Positions 1 to 7,505 of a DNA stretch of 64,000 nucleotides are shown here, piece by piece. This stretch comes from Streptomyces barringtoniae (GTDB lineage: Bacteria > Actinomycetota > Actinomycetes > Streptomycetales > Streptomycetaceae), in contig NZ_JAJHNP010000003.1 in the NCBI RefSeq assembly GCF_020819595.1, positions 310,001 through 374,000 of the forward strand, read 5' to 3'. The position numbers were made by a program, and so were the translations under genes. Below the pieces are notes generated by a model that saw only the letters and a program-made list of their open reading frames with translations, was not told the DNA's origin and ran no database searches. The first letter of the stretch is position 1. Each line of letters begins with the position of its first letter.

Positions 1-309
1 ATGCACCGCTTCCGCCTGGAGTTCCCGCAGGACGCCTACGCGGCCGTGTCGCCGGCGCTGGGGCGCCGCCGCGCCCTCGCGGACCCGCCCGTGGCGCTCG
101 GGGACGCGTACGTCGTCGAGGGCCACGTCCCCGCGGACCAGGTGCACGGCCTGGAAGCCGAGCTGCCCGAACTCACCGGCGGCGAGGGCGTCCTGGAGAC
201 GGCCTTCGACCACCACCGCCCGGCCACGGCTCCGCGAACCCGCAGACGCACCGACCACAACCCACTGCACCGCGAGGAATACCTGCTGCACGCGCATCGG
301 AGGGTGTGA
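1..309 (+). CDS. Tet(M)/OtrA-like ribosomal protection GTPase, C-terminal end only
   Basis: This is the last 102 residues of a gene that starts outside the window. It resembles the C-terminal domain of EF-G-like tetracycline resistance ribosomal protection proteins: an 'EGHVPADQVHGLEAELPEL' stretch, then 'GGEGVLE' and a basic tail containing 'RTDHNPLHREEYLL'. Family proteins bind the ribosome with GTP and dislodge tetracycline. The GTPase domain is not visible, so activity cannot be judged. Streptomyces carry several such paralogues, some linked to self-resistance and many not. The next 140 bases hold nothing I recognise before the convergent oxidoreductase gene. Confidence 0.75.
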   Translation: MHRFRLEFPQDAYAAVSPALGRRRALADPPVALGDAYVVEGHVPADQVHGLEAELPELTGGEGVLETAFDHHRPATAPRTRRRTDHNPLHREEYLLHAHRRV

Positions 310-450
310 GTGGCCGGGGCCTGCCGCAGGCGCTCGTGGAGGCGTGAACCCGTGCGGCTCGCCTGCGGCCGGCACACCACCTCTGTGCTGCGACCCCGCC
401 TTGCCGGTGGTCAAAGCCGGCGGAGCCGGGAGGGGCCGGGCCGGCTCGGC

Positions 451-1329
451 TCACGCCGACGGGCTGATGAGCTCGTCGGCGACCCACCGGGCGGCCTCGG
501 CGGGGTACGGCGACGGCAGTCCGAGCACGATGTGCCGGAAACCGGCGTCGACAGCCTCGCCGATCGCGTCCCGGGTGCTGGCGGGCCGGTCGTACGACAC
601 GGGCAGGTGGATCGAGCGGATGACCGCGGCCGGGTCACGGCCGATCTCGGTGCAGTAGCGGTCCAGCAGCGCGCTGCGGCCGATGATGTCGCCGATGTCA
701 CCACCGCCGGGGATGTTCCACAGGTCGGCGTGCTCGGCGACCACGCGCAGCGTGGCGGACGAGCGGCCGCCGATGAGGATCGGCGGGTGGGGGCGCTGGA
801 CGGGTTTGGGGTTGCCGAAGGCTCCGGTGAGCCGGTGGTGGGTGCCGTGGAAGTCGAAGGGCTCGCTCTCCGTCCACAACCGCCGGATCACCGTGCAGGC
901 TTCGGCGAGGCTCGCCACGGCGTGCGCGGAGTCGTGGAAGGGCAGGCCGTGTGCCTCGTATTCGCGCCGGGCCAGGGCATGGCCGGGACGTGAACCGACG
1001 CCGATGCCGAGGTCGAGCCGTCCGCCGGAGACGATGTCGACGGTCGTCGCGATCTTGGCGAGCATCGCGGGCGGCCGGAACCGGTTACTGGTCACGAGCA
1101 CGCCGATGCGCAGGCGCCTGGTGTGGGCGGCGAGGGCCGAGAGCAGTGTCCAGCCCTCGTAAACCGGGCCGTCGGGATCGCCGAAGATCGGCATGAGGTG
1201 GTCGAACAACCAGGCGTGCTCGATCTCCGCGATCGCGTCCGCCTCGCGCCAGACCCGCAGGACGTCGTGGTAGTCGACCTGCGAGGGGGCGGTCATGATG
1301 CCGAAGCGAGGCCGGGATGTGTGCGTCAT
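451..1329 (-). CDS. LLM-class (luciferase-like) F420-dependent oxidoreductase
   Basis: This 292-residue protein has the luciferase-like monooxygenase TIM-barrel pattern. The N-terminal strand 'RFGIMTAPSQ' is followed by 'IGVLVTSNRFRPPAMLAKIATT', 'GRLDLGIGVGSRPG' near residue 110, and the late 'PILIGGRSSATLRVVAEHADLWN' that closes the barrel and contacts the cofactor. Actinobacterial members of this size mostly use coenzyme F420. The substrate is unknown. The start follows AAAGGA with an 11-base gap. It lies 66 bases downstream of an aldo/keto reductase on the same strand, so the two probably form an operon controlled by the divergent TetR gene. Length is normal for the family. Confidence 0.85.
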   Translation of the reverse strand: MTHTSRPRFGIMTAPSQVDYHDVLRVWREADAIAEIEHAWLFDHLMPIFGDPDGPVYEGWTLLSALAAHTRRLRIGVLVTSNRFRPPAMLAKIATTVDIVSGGRLDLGIGVGSRPGHALARREYEAHGLPFHDSAHAVASLAEACTVIRRLWTESEPFDFHGTHHRLTGAFGNPKPVQRPHPPILIGGRSSATLRVVAEHADLWNIPGGGDIGDIIGRSALLDRYCTEIGRDPAAVIRSIHLPVSYDRPASTRDAIGEAVDAGFRHIVLGLPSPYPAEAARWVADELISPSA

Positions 1330-1395
1330 GAGCTGTTGGTCCTTTCGGCAAGCGGCAGTCGGAGGTCCGGGGCATTGCCGCGGCGCATACGGCGG

Positions 1396-2415
1396 TCACC
1401 GGCGCCGCAGTGCCGGCTCGAGCAGCGCGGGCGGGGTGTCGTGCTTCTCCTCCGGGGCCAGGTCGAGCCCGGGGGTCACGATCTCGTCGATGGCATCGAG
1501 TACGTCGGCGGACAACACGATGTCGGCGGCGGCGAGTTGGGCGTCCAGGTGGTCCGGTGTGCGAGGGCCGATGAGCGCGCTGGTCACCGCCGGATGCGCG
1601 GTCACGAAACCGAGCGCGAGCTGGATCAGCGTGAGACCGGCCTCGTCGGCGACCCCGGCCAGCCGCTCGACGGCTTCGAGCCTGGACCTGTTGGCGGGGA
1701 CGCCGATGTCGAAACGTTGCGGCATGAACGCCGAGCGGTTGGTGGTGATGTCCCGGCCCGCGCGGACCGCGCCCGACAGCCAGCCCGAGGCCAGCGGGCT
1801 CCACACCAGCACACCGAGCCCGTACTCCTCGGTCACGGGCAGCACATGGCTCTCGATCCCGCGCTGCAGGACGGAGTAGCTGGGCTGTTCGGTGACGTAA
1901 CGGCTCAGGTGGTGTTCGCGGGCGGCCCACTGCGCCTGGACGATGCGGTACGCCGGGAAGGTCGAGGAGCCGAAGTAGCGGATCTTTCCAGCGCGTTGCA
2001 GGTCGGTCAGCGCCGACAGCGTCTCCTCGTCGCTGGTGTTCGGGTCCCACCGGTGGATCTGGTAGAGGTCGACGTGGTCCACACCGAGGCGGCGCAGGCT
2101 GTTGTCCAGCGCGGTGACCAGCCAGCGGCGCGAACCACCCCGGTGGTTGCGCTCGTCGCCCATGGGCATGGCGGCCTTCGTCGCCAGCACGATGTCGTCA
2201 CGGCGGCCCTCGACGGCCTTGCCGACCATCTCCTCCGACTCGCCGTCGCCGTACATGTCGGCGGTGTCGATGAGGTTGATCCCGCCCTCGAGAGCGGCGT
2301 CGACGATGGCCGTGGCCTCGTCCTGGGTGGTGCGTCCGATCCTGCCGAAGTTCATCGCGCCGAGCGCGAGGGAGCTGACCTGCACGCCGGTGCGGCCCAA
2401 GGTGCGGTACTGCAT
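1396..2415 (-). CDS. Aldo/keto reductase
   Basis: This 339-residue protein has the AKR signature of a (beta/alpha)8 NADPH-dependent carbonyl reductase. It opens with 'YRTLGRTGVQVSSLALGAMNFG'-type residues, carries 'NLIDTADMYGDGESE' with the catalytic Asp and Tyr near residues 50-60, a catalytic Lys in 'VLATKAA', and the His of 'DLYQIHRWDP'. A strong AAGGAGA ribosome site lies seven bases before the ATG. It is the first gene of a leftward pair with the LLM oxidoreductase. Its promoter region contains two copies of a 15-17 bp palindrome shared with the divergent TetR gene, so induction by a TetR ligand is likely. The substrate is unknown. Confidence 0.88.
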   Translation of the reverse strand: MQYRTLGRTGVQVSSLALGAMNFGRIGRTTQDEATAIVDAALEGGINLIDTADMYGDGESEEMVGKAVEGRRDDIVLATKAAMPMGDERNHRGGSRRWLVTALDNSLRRLGVDHVDLYQIHRWDPNTSDEETLSALTDLQRAGKIRYFGSSTFPAYRIVQAQWAAREHHLSRYVTEQPSYSVLQRGIESHVLPVTEEYGLGVLVWSPLASGWLSGAVRAGRDITTNRSAFMPQRFDIGVPANRSRLEAVERLAGVADEAGLTLIQLALGFVTAHPAVTSALIGPRTPDHLDAQLAAADIVLSADVLDAIDEIVTPGLDLAPEEKHDTPPALLEPALRRR

Positions 2416-2582
2416 GACCTGTCTCCTTGCTGCGAGGGGGAAGCGTCGTGGAAACCGATGACGAGAAGGGGTGTGTCGGAGTCCGGTTGCGGGAGCGGCA
2501 GCGGGAACGTCGCGGCGATGGCACGGCCGGCCCTGGCGGGCCCGCCTTGGCGGTCGGCCGACGCTCTGACACCATGAGTAAG

Positions 2583-2625
2583 CGGAACATCGTTCCGGTA
2601 ATGACGATACGGAACACGGTTCCGT
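2583..2625. promoter_or_regulatory. Twin palindromic operator between the aldo/keto reductase and tetR
   Basis: Two perfect inverted repeats of the form CGGAAC-N3-GTTCCG lie at 2583-2597 and 2609-2625. The second extends to ACGGAAC-N3-GTTCCGT. Their centres are 27 bp apart. They sit in the 243-bp gap between the leftward aldo/keto reductase and the rightward TetR gene, 34 bp upstream of the TetR start. Size and position are what a TetR-family dimer pair would use for autorepression and control of the divergent operon. That role is inference; the symmetry is seen directly. Confidence 0.75.
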
Positions 2626-2658
2626 TTAGCAAGCCACGGCTGTGAAGGGAGCGGCGCT

Positions 2659-3267
2659 GTGAACGACAGCGGCGAGGAGACGGGGCGCGCGGCCCGGTCC
2701 AGGCGGAGCGACGCCCGGCGCAACAAGGAGACGCTGCTCGAGGCGGCCGCGGCGGTCTTCGTCACTTCGGGTGTGGAGGCGCCGGTACGCGACATCGCCG
2801 CCCGGGCCGGGGTCGGGGTGGGAACGATCTACCGCCACTTCCCGACGCGTGCGGATCTCATCATCGCCGTCTACCGGCACCAGGTGGAGAGCCTGGCCGA
2901 GGCGGGCCCCGCGCTGCTGAAGACAACTCCCACCGCCCACGCCGCACTCGGGCAGTGGATCGGCCTCTTCGTCGATTTCCTGGTGACCAAGCACGGCCTC
3001 GCCGCCGTGCTGAAGTCCGACAGCGCGGGCTTCGACACGCTGCACGCCTACTTCCTCGACCGGCTCGTCCCCGTCTGCACCGAACTGCTCGATGCCGCGG
3101 CCGCCGCCGGCGAGATCCGCTCCGACCTGCAGGCCTACGAGCTCATGCGGGGTGTCGGCAACCTCTGCATCGGCGCTGAGAGCGATCCCCGGTACGACGC
3201 ACGCCGGCTGGTGGAGCTCCTGGTCCAAGGCCTGCGCACCTCACCCGCCGACCGGCCCGGCGGGTGA
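2659..3267 (+). CDS. TetR/AcrR-family transcriptional regulator
   Basis: This 202-residue regulator has an N-terminal TetR helix-turn-helix at roughly residues 15-65, ending in 'VGTIYRHFPTRADLI'. It has a variable C-terminal ligand and dimer domain with a conserved 'LRTSPADRP' tail. The GTG start at 2659 fits the beginning of the conserved domain. The gene diverges from the aldo/keto reductase and LLM pair, and the twin CGGAAC-N3-GTTCCG palindromes lie between them. The probable role is to repress itself and that operon until a small molecule binds. Confidence 0.88.
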   Translation: MNDSGEETGRAARSRRSDARRNKETLLEAAAAVFVTSGVEAPVRDIAARAGVGVGTIYRHFPTRADLIIAVYRHQVESLAEAGPALLKTTPTAHAALGQWIGLFVDFLVTKHGLAAVLKSDSAGFDTLHAYFLDRLVPVCTELLDAAAAAGEIRSDLQAYELMRGVGNLCIGAESDPRYDARRLVELLVQGLRTSPADRPGG

Positions 3268-3329
3268 GGGTGGCGGGCCTCCGCATGGCCTGAGGCACGC
3301 CACCCTCACGGCTGCGTGTACGGCATCCG

Positions 3330-3335
3330 TATGCT
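3330..3335 (+). promoter_or_regulatory. Possible -10 element for leaderless transcription of the TPR gene
   Basis: TATGCT lies six bases upstream of the ATG at 3342, and no ribosome site is visible between. That spacing would place the transcript start at the start codon. A convincing -35 was not found, so this is only a candidate. Confidence 0.35.
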
Positions 3336-3341
3336 CCCGCC

Positions 3342-4172
3342 ATGAAGTTCTTCCGGTCGCGTGGCCGAAACGATGCGGAAAAGACCGCGACATCGCCGTT
3401 GGCCCAGGCCATGAGCCTGTACATGGACGGGCGTTACGCCGAGGCGGAGGCCGAGGCCCGCGCCGTGGCGGAGGCCCGGTCGGTGCTGCGTCTCGATTCC
3501 TACGCGCCGCTGGCCCTGAGCGTCGCCGCGCTCGCGACGTGTGCCCAGGGCCGCCATGCCGAGGCACTTGCCGCCTACGACGAACTGCTGCCGGTGTTCG
3601 GCAGGACGTTCGGCGCCGAGCATCCGCAGACGCTCAAACTCCGCTCGGACCGCGCGCAGACACTGGTCAGACTCGACCGGTATGCCGAATGCGAGGCGGA
3701 ATGCGCGGCCGTCGCCCGGATCGCCGACCGTGGTGCGGGGTCGCTGATGCCACTCACAGCGGGGGCCGCCCGCAACGGACTGATCTTCGCCCTCAACAAG
3801 CAGGGCCGCCACGAAGAGGCGGAGGCGCTCGCCCGCGAGACGCTCGCCGCCCATCCCGCACCGAACCGGCTGACCCTGGTCCTGCGACTGGGCCTGACCC
3901 GCGCTCTCAACGGTCAGGGCCGCCACGAAGAGGCTCTTGCCGAGGCCGAACGCGCCGAGGCGCTGCGCCGGAAAACACCGGACAACCTCTCCCGCACGGA
4001 GACCGGAGCTGTCGAACTGGCCTTCGCCAACGCCCTGTTGGGACTTGGCCGCACCGCCGAGGCCCGTACCCGGGCCATGGCCGCCCACGGCGCCTGCCGG
4101 GCCGCGTTCGGCCCGGACCATCACCGCACCATCGAGGCCCGGGCGCTGCTCGACCGTATCGACGGCACGTGA
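3342..4172 (+). CDS. Tetratricopeptide-repeat protein
   Basis: This 276-residue cytoplasmic protein is built of helical TPR-like repeats. Recurrent pieces are 'MDGRYAEAEAEARA', 'AQGRHAEALAAYDELL', 'KQGRHEEAEALARETL' and 'GQGRHEEALAEAERAE', spaced about 35-45 residues apart. It has no signal peptide and no second domain. Proteins of this type usually serve as scaffolds in Streptomyces, and nothing here identifies a partner. There is no ribosome site; a TATGCT six bases upstream suggests a leaderless message. The gene stands alone between the TetR regulator and a secreted esterase. Confidence 0.75.
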   Translation: MKFFRSRGRNDAEKTATSPLAQAMSLYMDGRYAEAEAEARAVAEARSVLRLDSYAPLALSVAALATCAQGRHAEALAAYDELLPVFGRTFGAEHPQTLKLRSDRAQTLVRLDRYAECEAECAAVARIADRGAGSLMPLTAGAARNGLIFALNKQGRHEEAEALARETLAAHPAPNRLTLVLRLGLTRALNGQGRHEEALAEAERAEALRRKTPDNLSRTETGAVELAFANALLGLGRTAEARTRAMAAHGACRAAFGPDHHRTIEARALLDRIDGT

Positions 4173-4289
4173 GAGGCGTGCGACGACCGTCGAGGGCGGC
4201 GGTCGACCAGCCCCTACGGACAACCCTGAGGGTCAAGATGGGGGCTTGCCCCTGATGTGCGGGTGCCGACGTGTCGTCAGGCTTGATCC

Positions 4290-5585
4290 ATGCCGAATCA
4301 TCTCCCGACCACCCCGCGCAGGGGCACCCGACGACGAGCACGTGCCGCCTGCGCCGCCGCCGCGCTCTTGACGCTGACCGCGGCGCTGCCCGCCGCCGCG
4401 GCCACCCGCGCCGTCCCGGCGCCCGTCGCGCCGAGCCCGTCGCCCGCCCGCCCCCTCTCCCTTCCCGCCCCGAGCGGCCGGTTCCGGGTCGGGGAGGTGG
4501 ACCTGCATCTGGTGGACCGGTCACGGCCCGACCCCTGGCACTCCGGGCAGGGCCTGCGGGAGCTGATGGTCAGCGTGTACTACCCCGCGACACACACGGC
4601 CGGCCGTCCGGCGGCCCCGTACATGGTGCCTGCGGCGGCCGCCCACTTCGACGACGTCACCGCGAACGACTACCTCGGGCTCCACATCCCGCCCGGCCGG
4701 GCGGACTGGGCCCGCACCGTGACCCACGTGACCCGAGGCGCCCCCGTGGCCACCGGGCGCAGTGGGCGGCTTCCGGTGGTCCTCTGTTCCCCGGGGCTGG
4801 GCGAACCACGCACCTGGGACACGACGTTGGCGGCCGATGTCGCCGGCCACGGCTATGCCGTCGTCACCATCGACAACACCTATGAGTCGCCCGAGGTCCA
4901 GTTCCCGGACGGTTCGCTGGCCACCATGCCGCCACCGCCCTCGACTCCCCACGCGATCGACGCGTACATACGCAAAGCACTGGCCGTCCGGGTCGCGGAC
5001 ACCCGCTTCGTCCTGGACCAGCTCCAGGCGATGAACAGCGGCCGGAATCCCGACGCGGAGGGACAGCCGCTGCCTCAGGGCCTGGCCGGGGCGCTGGATC
5101 CGGCCGGGGTGGGCATGTTCGGCCATTCGATGGGCGGTACCGCCGCGGCGCTGGCCATGGACGCCGACCACCGGATCACCGCGGGCATCGACATGGACGG
5201 CAACCTGACCTACATCGACGGTTCGCTGATGCCCGTCGCCCGGCACGGCCTCGACCGGCCCTTCCTGCTCCTGGGCAAGGACGGCGACACGGACACCGGC
5301 CCCGGCTGGCAGTCGTTCCGCGCCCACACCCCGGGGTGGAACCGTCAGCTCACCCTGCGCGGCTCCGCGCATGGCTCGTTCACCGATGCGGAGGCGCTCG
5401 TGCCGCAGCTGCATCTGCGGCCGTGCGAGCGGGAAGACGACATCGGCACCATCGACCCGGCCACCGCGATACGCACCAACGAGGCCTACGTCTCCGCGTA
5501 CTTCGATCACTGGCTGCGCGGAGGCAGCGGCCACCTGCTGGAGGGACCGTCTCCGAAGTACCCGGACATGGTGTTCGTGAAGTGA
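4290..5585 (+). CDS. Secreted alpha/beta hydrolase, PAF-acetylhydrolase-like
   Basis: This 431-residue protein begins with a long basic n-region and a hydrophobic stretch ending in 'LPAAAAT', a Sec or Tat signal peptide. The mature part has the plasma PAF-acetylhydrolase (isoform II) pattern: 'LMVSVYYPA', then 'LPVVLCSPGLG', the nucleophile elbow GHSMGG with Ser280, and a late 'RGSAHGSFTD' with the likely catalytic His361. Family members hydrolyse short-chain or oxidised phospholipid esters, and many bacterial relatives act on unknown esters or polyesters. No clear ribosome site precedes the ATG. The downstream gene is convergent. Confidence 0.82.
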   Translation: MPNHLPTTPRRGTRRRARAACAAAALLTLTAALPAAAATRAVPAPVAPSPSPARPLSLPAPSGRFRVGEVDLHLVDRSRPDPWHSGQGLRELMVSVYYPATHTAGRPAAPYMVPAAAAHFDDVTANDYLGLHIPPGRADWARTVTHVTRGAPVATGRSGRLPVVLCSPGLGEPRTWDTTLAADVAGHGYAVVTIDNTYESPEVQFPDGSLATMPPPPSTPHAIDAYIRKALAVRVADTRFVLDQLQAMNSGRNPDAEGQPLPQGLAGALDPAGVGMFGHSMGGTAAALAMDADHRITAGIDMDGNLTYIDGSLMPVARHGLDRPFLLLGKDGDTDTGPGWQSFRAHTPGWNRQLTLRGSAHGSFTDAEALVPQLHLRPCEREDDIGTIDPATAIRTNEAYVSAYFDHWLRGGSGHLLEGPSPKYPDMVFVK

Positions 5586-5652
5586 CCTCGGCGCCGCCGA
5601 GAAGGCCGGGAAGAGGGAGCGGGAGGATCACAGGACTGACAGGGGGGAAGCA

Positions 5653-5976
5653 TTACGGGCACTGACAGGAGGGAGCGGCGTAACGCGCCAGCTGGTCCTT
5701 GACCCACGGGTCGAACACCGCCAGGCGGTGCCGCGCGGCGGGGTCGAACCTCGCCAGCTGGCCGGCGACCCACGGATCCATGCACTGCAGACCGCGCCGG
5801 TGGTGCCCGGCGTGGCCGACGGGCACCACCGTGGCGCCGACGGCCGTGTGTCCGGTCGCCCCGGGAGCCGCCGCCGTGGCGGCGGCCGCCGCGGGACTGC
5901 CACCCGCGAGGAGCGCGCCCGCGGCCATCGCGGTGGCAGCGCCGGCCGCACCCGCGTTCCGTATCAGCTTCTTCAT
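5653..5976 (-). CDS. Small secreted protein with internal DPWV-QLAR repeat
   Basis: This 107-residue protein has a clear signal peptide: 'MKKLIRN', then an Ala/Gly-rich hydrophobic stretch cut near 'SPAAAAA'. AAGGAGA lies six bases before its ATG. The mature chain has an Ala/His/Val-rich linker. Its C-terminal 45 residues contain two copies of D-P-W-V-x2-Q-L-A-R, about 24 residues apart, linked by 'FDPAARHRLAVF', and the chain ends 'PSCQCP' with a cysteine pair plus a third Cys before the first repeat. I do not recognise a family. Disulphide bonding and a structural or signalling role outside the cell are possible. Confidence 0.7.
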   Translation of the reverse strand: MKKLIRNAGAAGAATAMAAGALLAGGSPAAAAATAAAPGATGHTAVGATVVPVGHAGHHRRGLQCMDPWVAGQLARFDPAARHRLAVFDPWVKDQLARYAAPSCQCP

Positions 5977-6344
5977 GGCCTTCTCCTTCCGGTAGGGCCG
6001 ATGCCGGCAGGGGCAGGCCCAGGATCGTCCGTCCCTTGCCGGAAGGGGCGTCTACCCCGCAAGTCGCGCCCCATTCGTCCCCCGGGTTCGTGCCGAGAAC
6101 GCGGCGTGCGCCACTTTCCCGAGGGCTTCCGGCTGAGTGCGGCCGACCTCGCGCACGCTCACGGGGTGCCGGCCGTACCCCCACTGCGCCCGATCGACCT
6201 GACCGGCTGACGTGGAGGCGCTTGCCGGTGGGAGTTGTCCTGCTGTCCTGCCTCCGGTGCGCCCGATGCGGCCGCGGACGCTGTGCTGCCCGTGGCCGCG
6301 GGATTATGGTGGGCCGTCACTTGCGTCCGCACAGAGGGGAACCG
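5977..6344. other. Divergent intergenic region (368 bp)
   Basis: This gap separates the small secreted protein from the secreted protease. It holds the AAGGAGA ribosome site of the former at its left edge. At its right it has a TATGGT hexamer (6305-6310) that could be the protease -10, and GAGGGGA (6334-6340) as the protease ribosome site. No coding signal, palindrome or RNA gene was recognised in the rest. Confidence 0.5.
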
Positions 6345-7376
6345 ATGGAGCCCGGGACCAGGATCGTGCGACATGCCGCCGTCTGCGCGGCAGCCCTTCT
6401 GCTCTGTACCGGCCTCACCACCACGGCATCTGCCGAGACGATCACGGCATCCGCCGACAACACCACAGTGTCCGCCGACAGTGCCACGAGCGGCGCGGAC
6501 CCGCTCGCCGTCCAGCTCGACGCCTACTGGACGCCGGCCCGCATGGAAGCAGCGCTGCCCGTCGCCCCCTTCAAGGGCAACGGGGCCGGTACGGCGGAGA
6601 CCGGGGCGTCCCCGGCCGTGGACGGTCCCCGGCCGGGCGAGTACATCCCGCCCAGCAGGAGCTTCGACGGCATCCCCCAGGCCGGCACGTTCTTCTGGAC
6701 GGACGCCACCGGTACCGGCCGGACGTGCAGCGGCTCCGTCGTGCGCAGTCCCGGCCACGACCTGGTCCTGAGCGCCGGCCACTGCCTGAAGGGCTACGCG
6801 GGCACCTCGCCCGAGCGGCACCTGGCCTTCGTGCCGCAGTACCACGACAGCCTCAAGCCGTTCGGGATCTTCCCCGTGCGCGTCAACGGCGTCTACGTCC
6901 CGCAGCAGTACTACGACCTGGGCGAACACGCGGGCGCCGCATACGACTTCGCCTTCGCGACCACCGAACCCAACCAGGACGGCACACGTCTGGAGGACGC
7001 GGTCGGCGGAGTGCGGCTGCTCACCGGGACCGGCTACTACCACGCCCCGGTACGGATGATCGGCTACCCGGCGGGGGCGGAGAAGCCGCTGGAGTGCTGG
7101 AGCTGGACCACCCGGTGGGACAGCGACGACCCGGCCGACCCGGGCACGTTCCCGCGCATCGCCTGCGACGCCTTCGTGGGCGGGACGAGCGGCGGACCCA
7201 TGCTCGTGCCCTGGCCCGGTGGATGGGCGGTCGTCGGAGTGATCGGCGGCTACCACACCGGCGGCAACACCCCTCAGATCTCCTACAGCGCCTACTTCGG
7301 TACGGCCACCGAGGCGCTCTACCGTGCGGCGGTCACCGGCGCCCCACCGGCCGGGCCAGGCCTCACCGCCGGTTGA
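6345..7376 (+). CDS. Secreted trypsin-like serine protease
   Basis: This 343-residue protein has a signal peptide ending near 'TTTASAE'. The S1-fold catalytic triad is visible: His146 in 'LSAGHC', Asp201 in 'AYDFAF' and Ser282 in 'GGTSGGPML'. The ATG at 6345 follows GAGGGGA by four bases and is preferred over the longer upstream frame. A Thr/Ser/Ala-rich propeptide-like region precedes the protease domain. Streptomyces secrete many such enzymes for protein feeding and processing. The next gene is an amino-acid permease on the same strand, which fits peptide use, but a 129-bp gap with its own ribosome site suggests separate transcription. Confidence 0.85.
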   Translation: MEPGTRIVRHAAVCAAALLLCTGLTTTASAETITASADNTTVSADSATSGADPLAVQLDAYWTPARMEAALPVAPFKGNGAGTAETGASPAVDGPRPGEYIPPSRSFDGIPQAGTFFWTDATGTGRTCSGSVVRSPGHDLVLSAGHCLKGYAGTSPERHLAFVPQYHDSLKPFGIFPVRVNGVYVPQQYYDLGEHAGAAYDFAFATTEPNQDGTRLEDAVGGVRLLTGTGYYHAPVRMIGYPAGAEKPLECWSWTTRWDSDDPADPGTFPRIACDAFVGGTSGGPMLVPWPGGWAVVGVIGGYHTGGNTPQISYSAYFGTATEALYRAAVTGAPPAGPGLTAG

Positions 7377-7505
7377 CCGGGGGGGGCGGGGGCGGTCATC
7401 GGCAGGCGCAACCGGGTCAGAAACCGGTGCGTGCACGTTGAGTGCCATGACCGCGTCAGCGTGGCACGATAGTGACGCATATCACCCTATCGAGGGGGTG
7501 TAACC

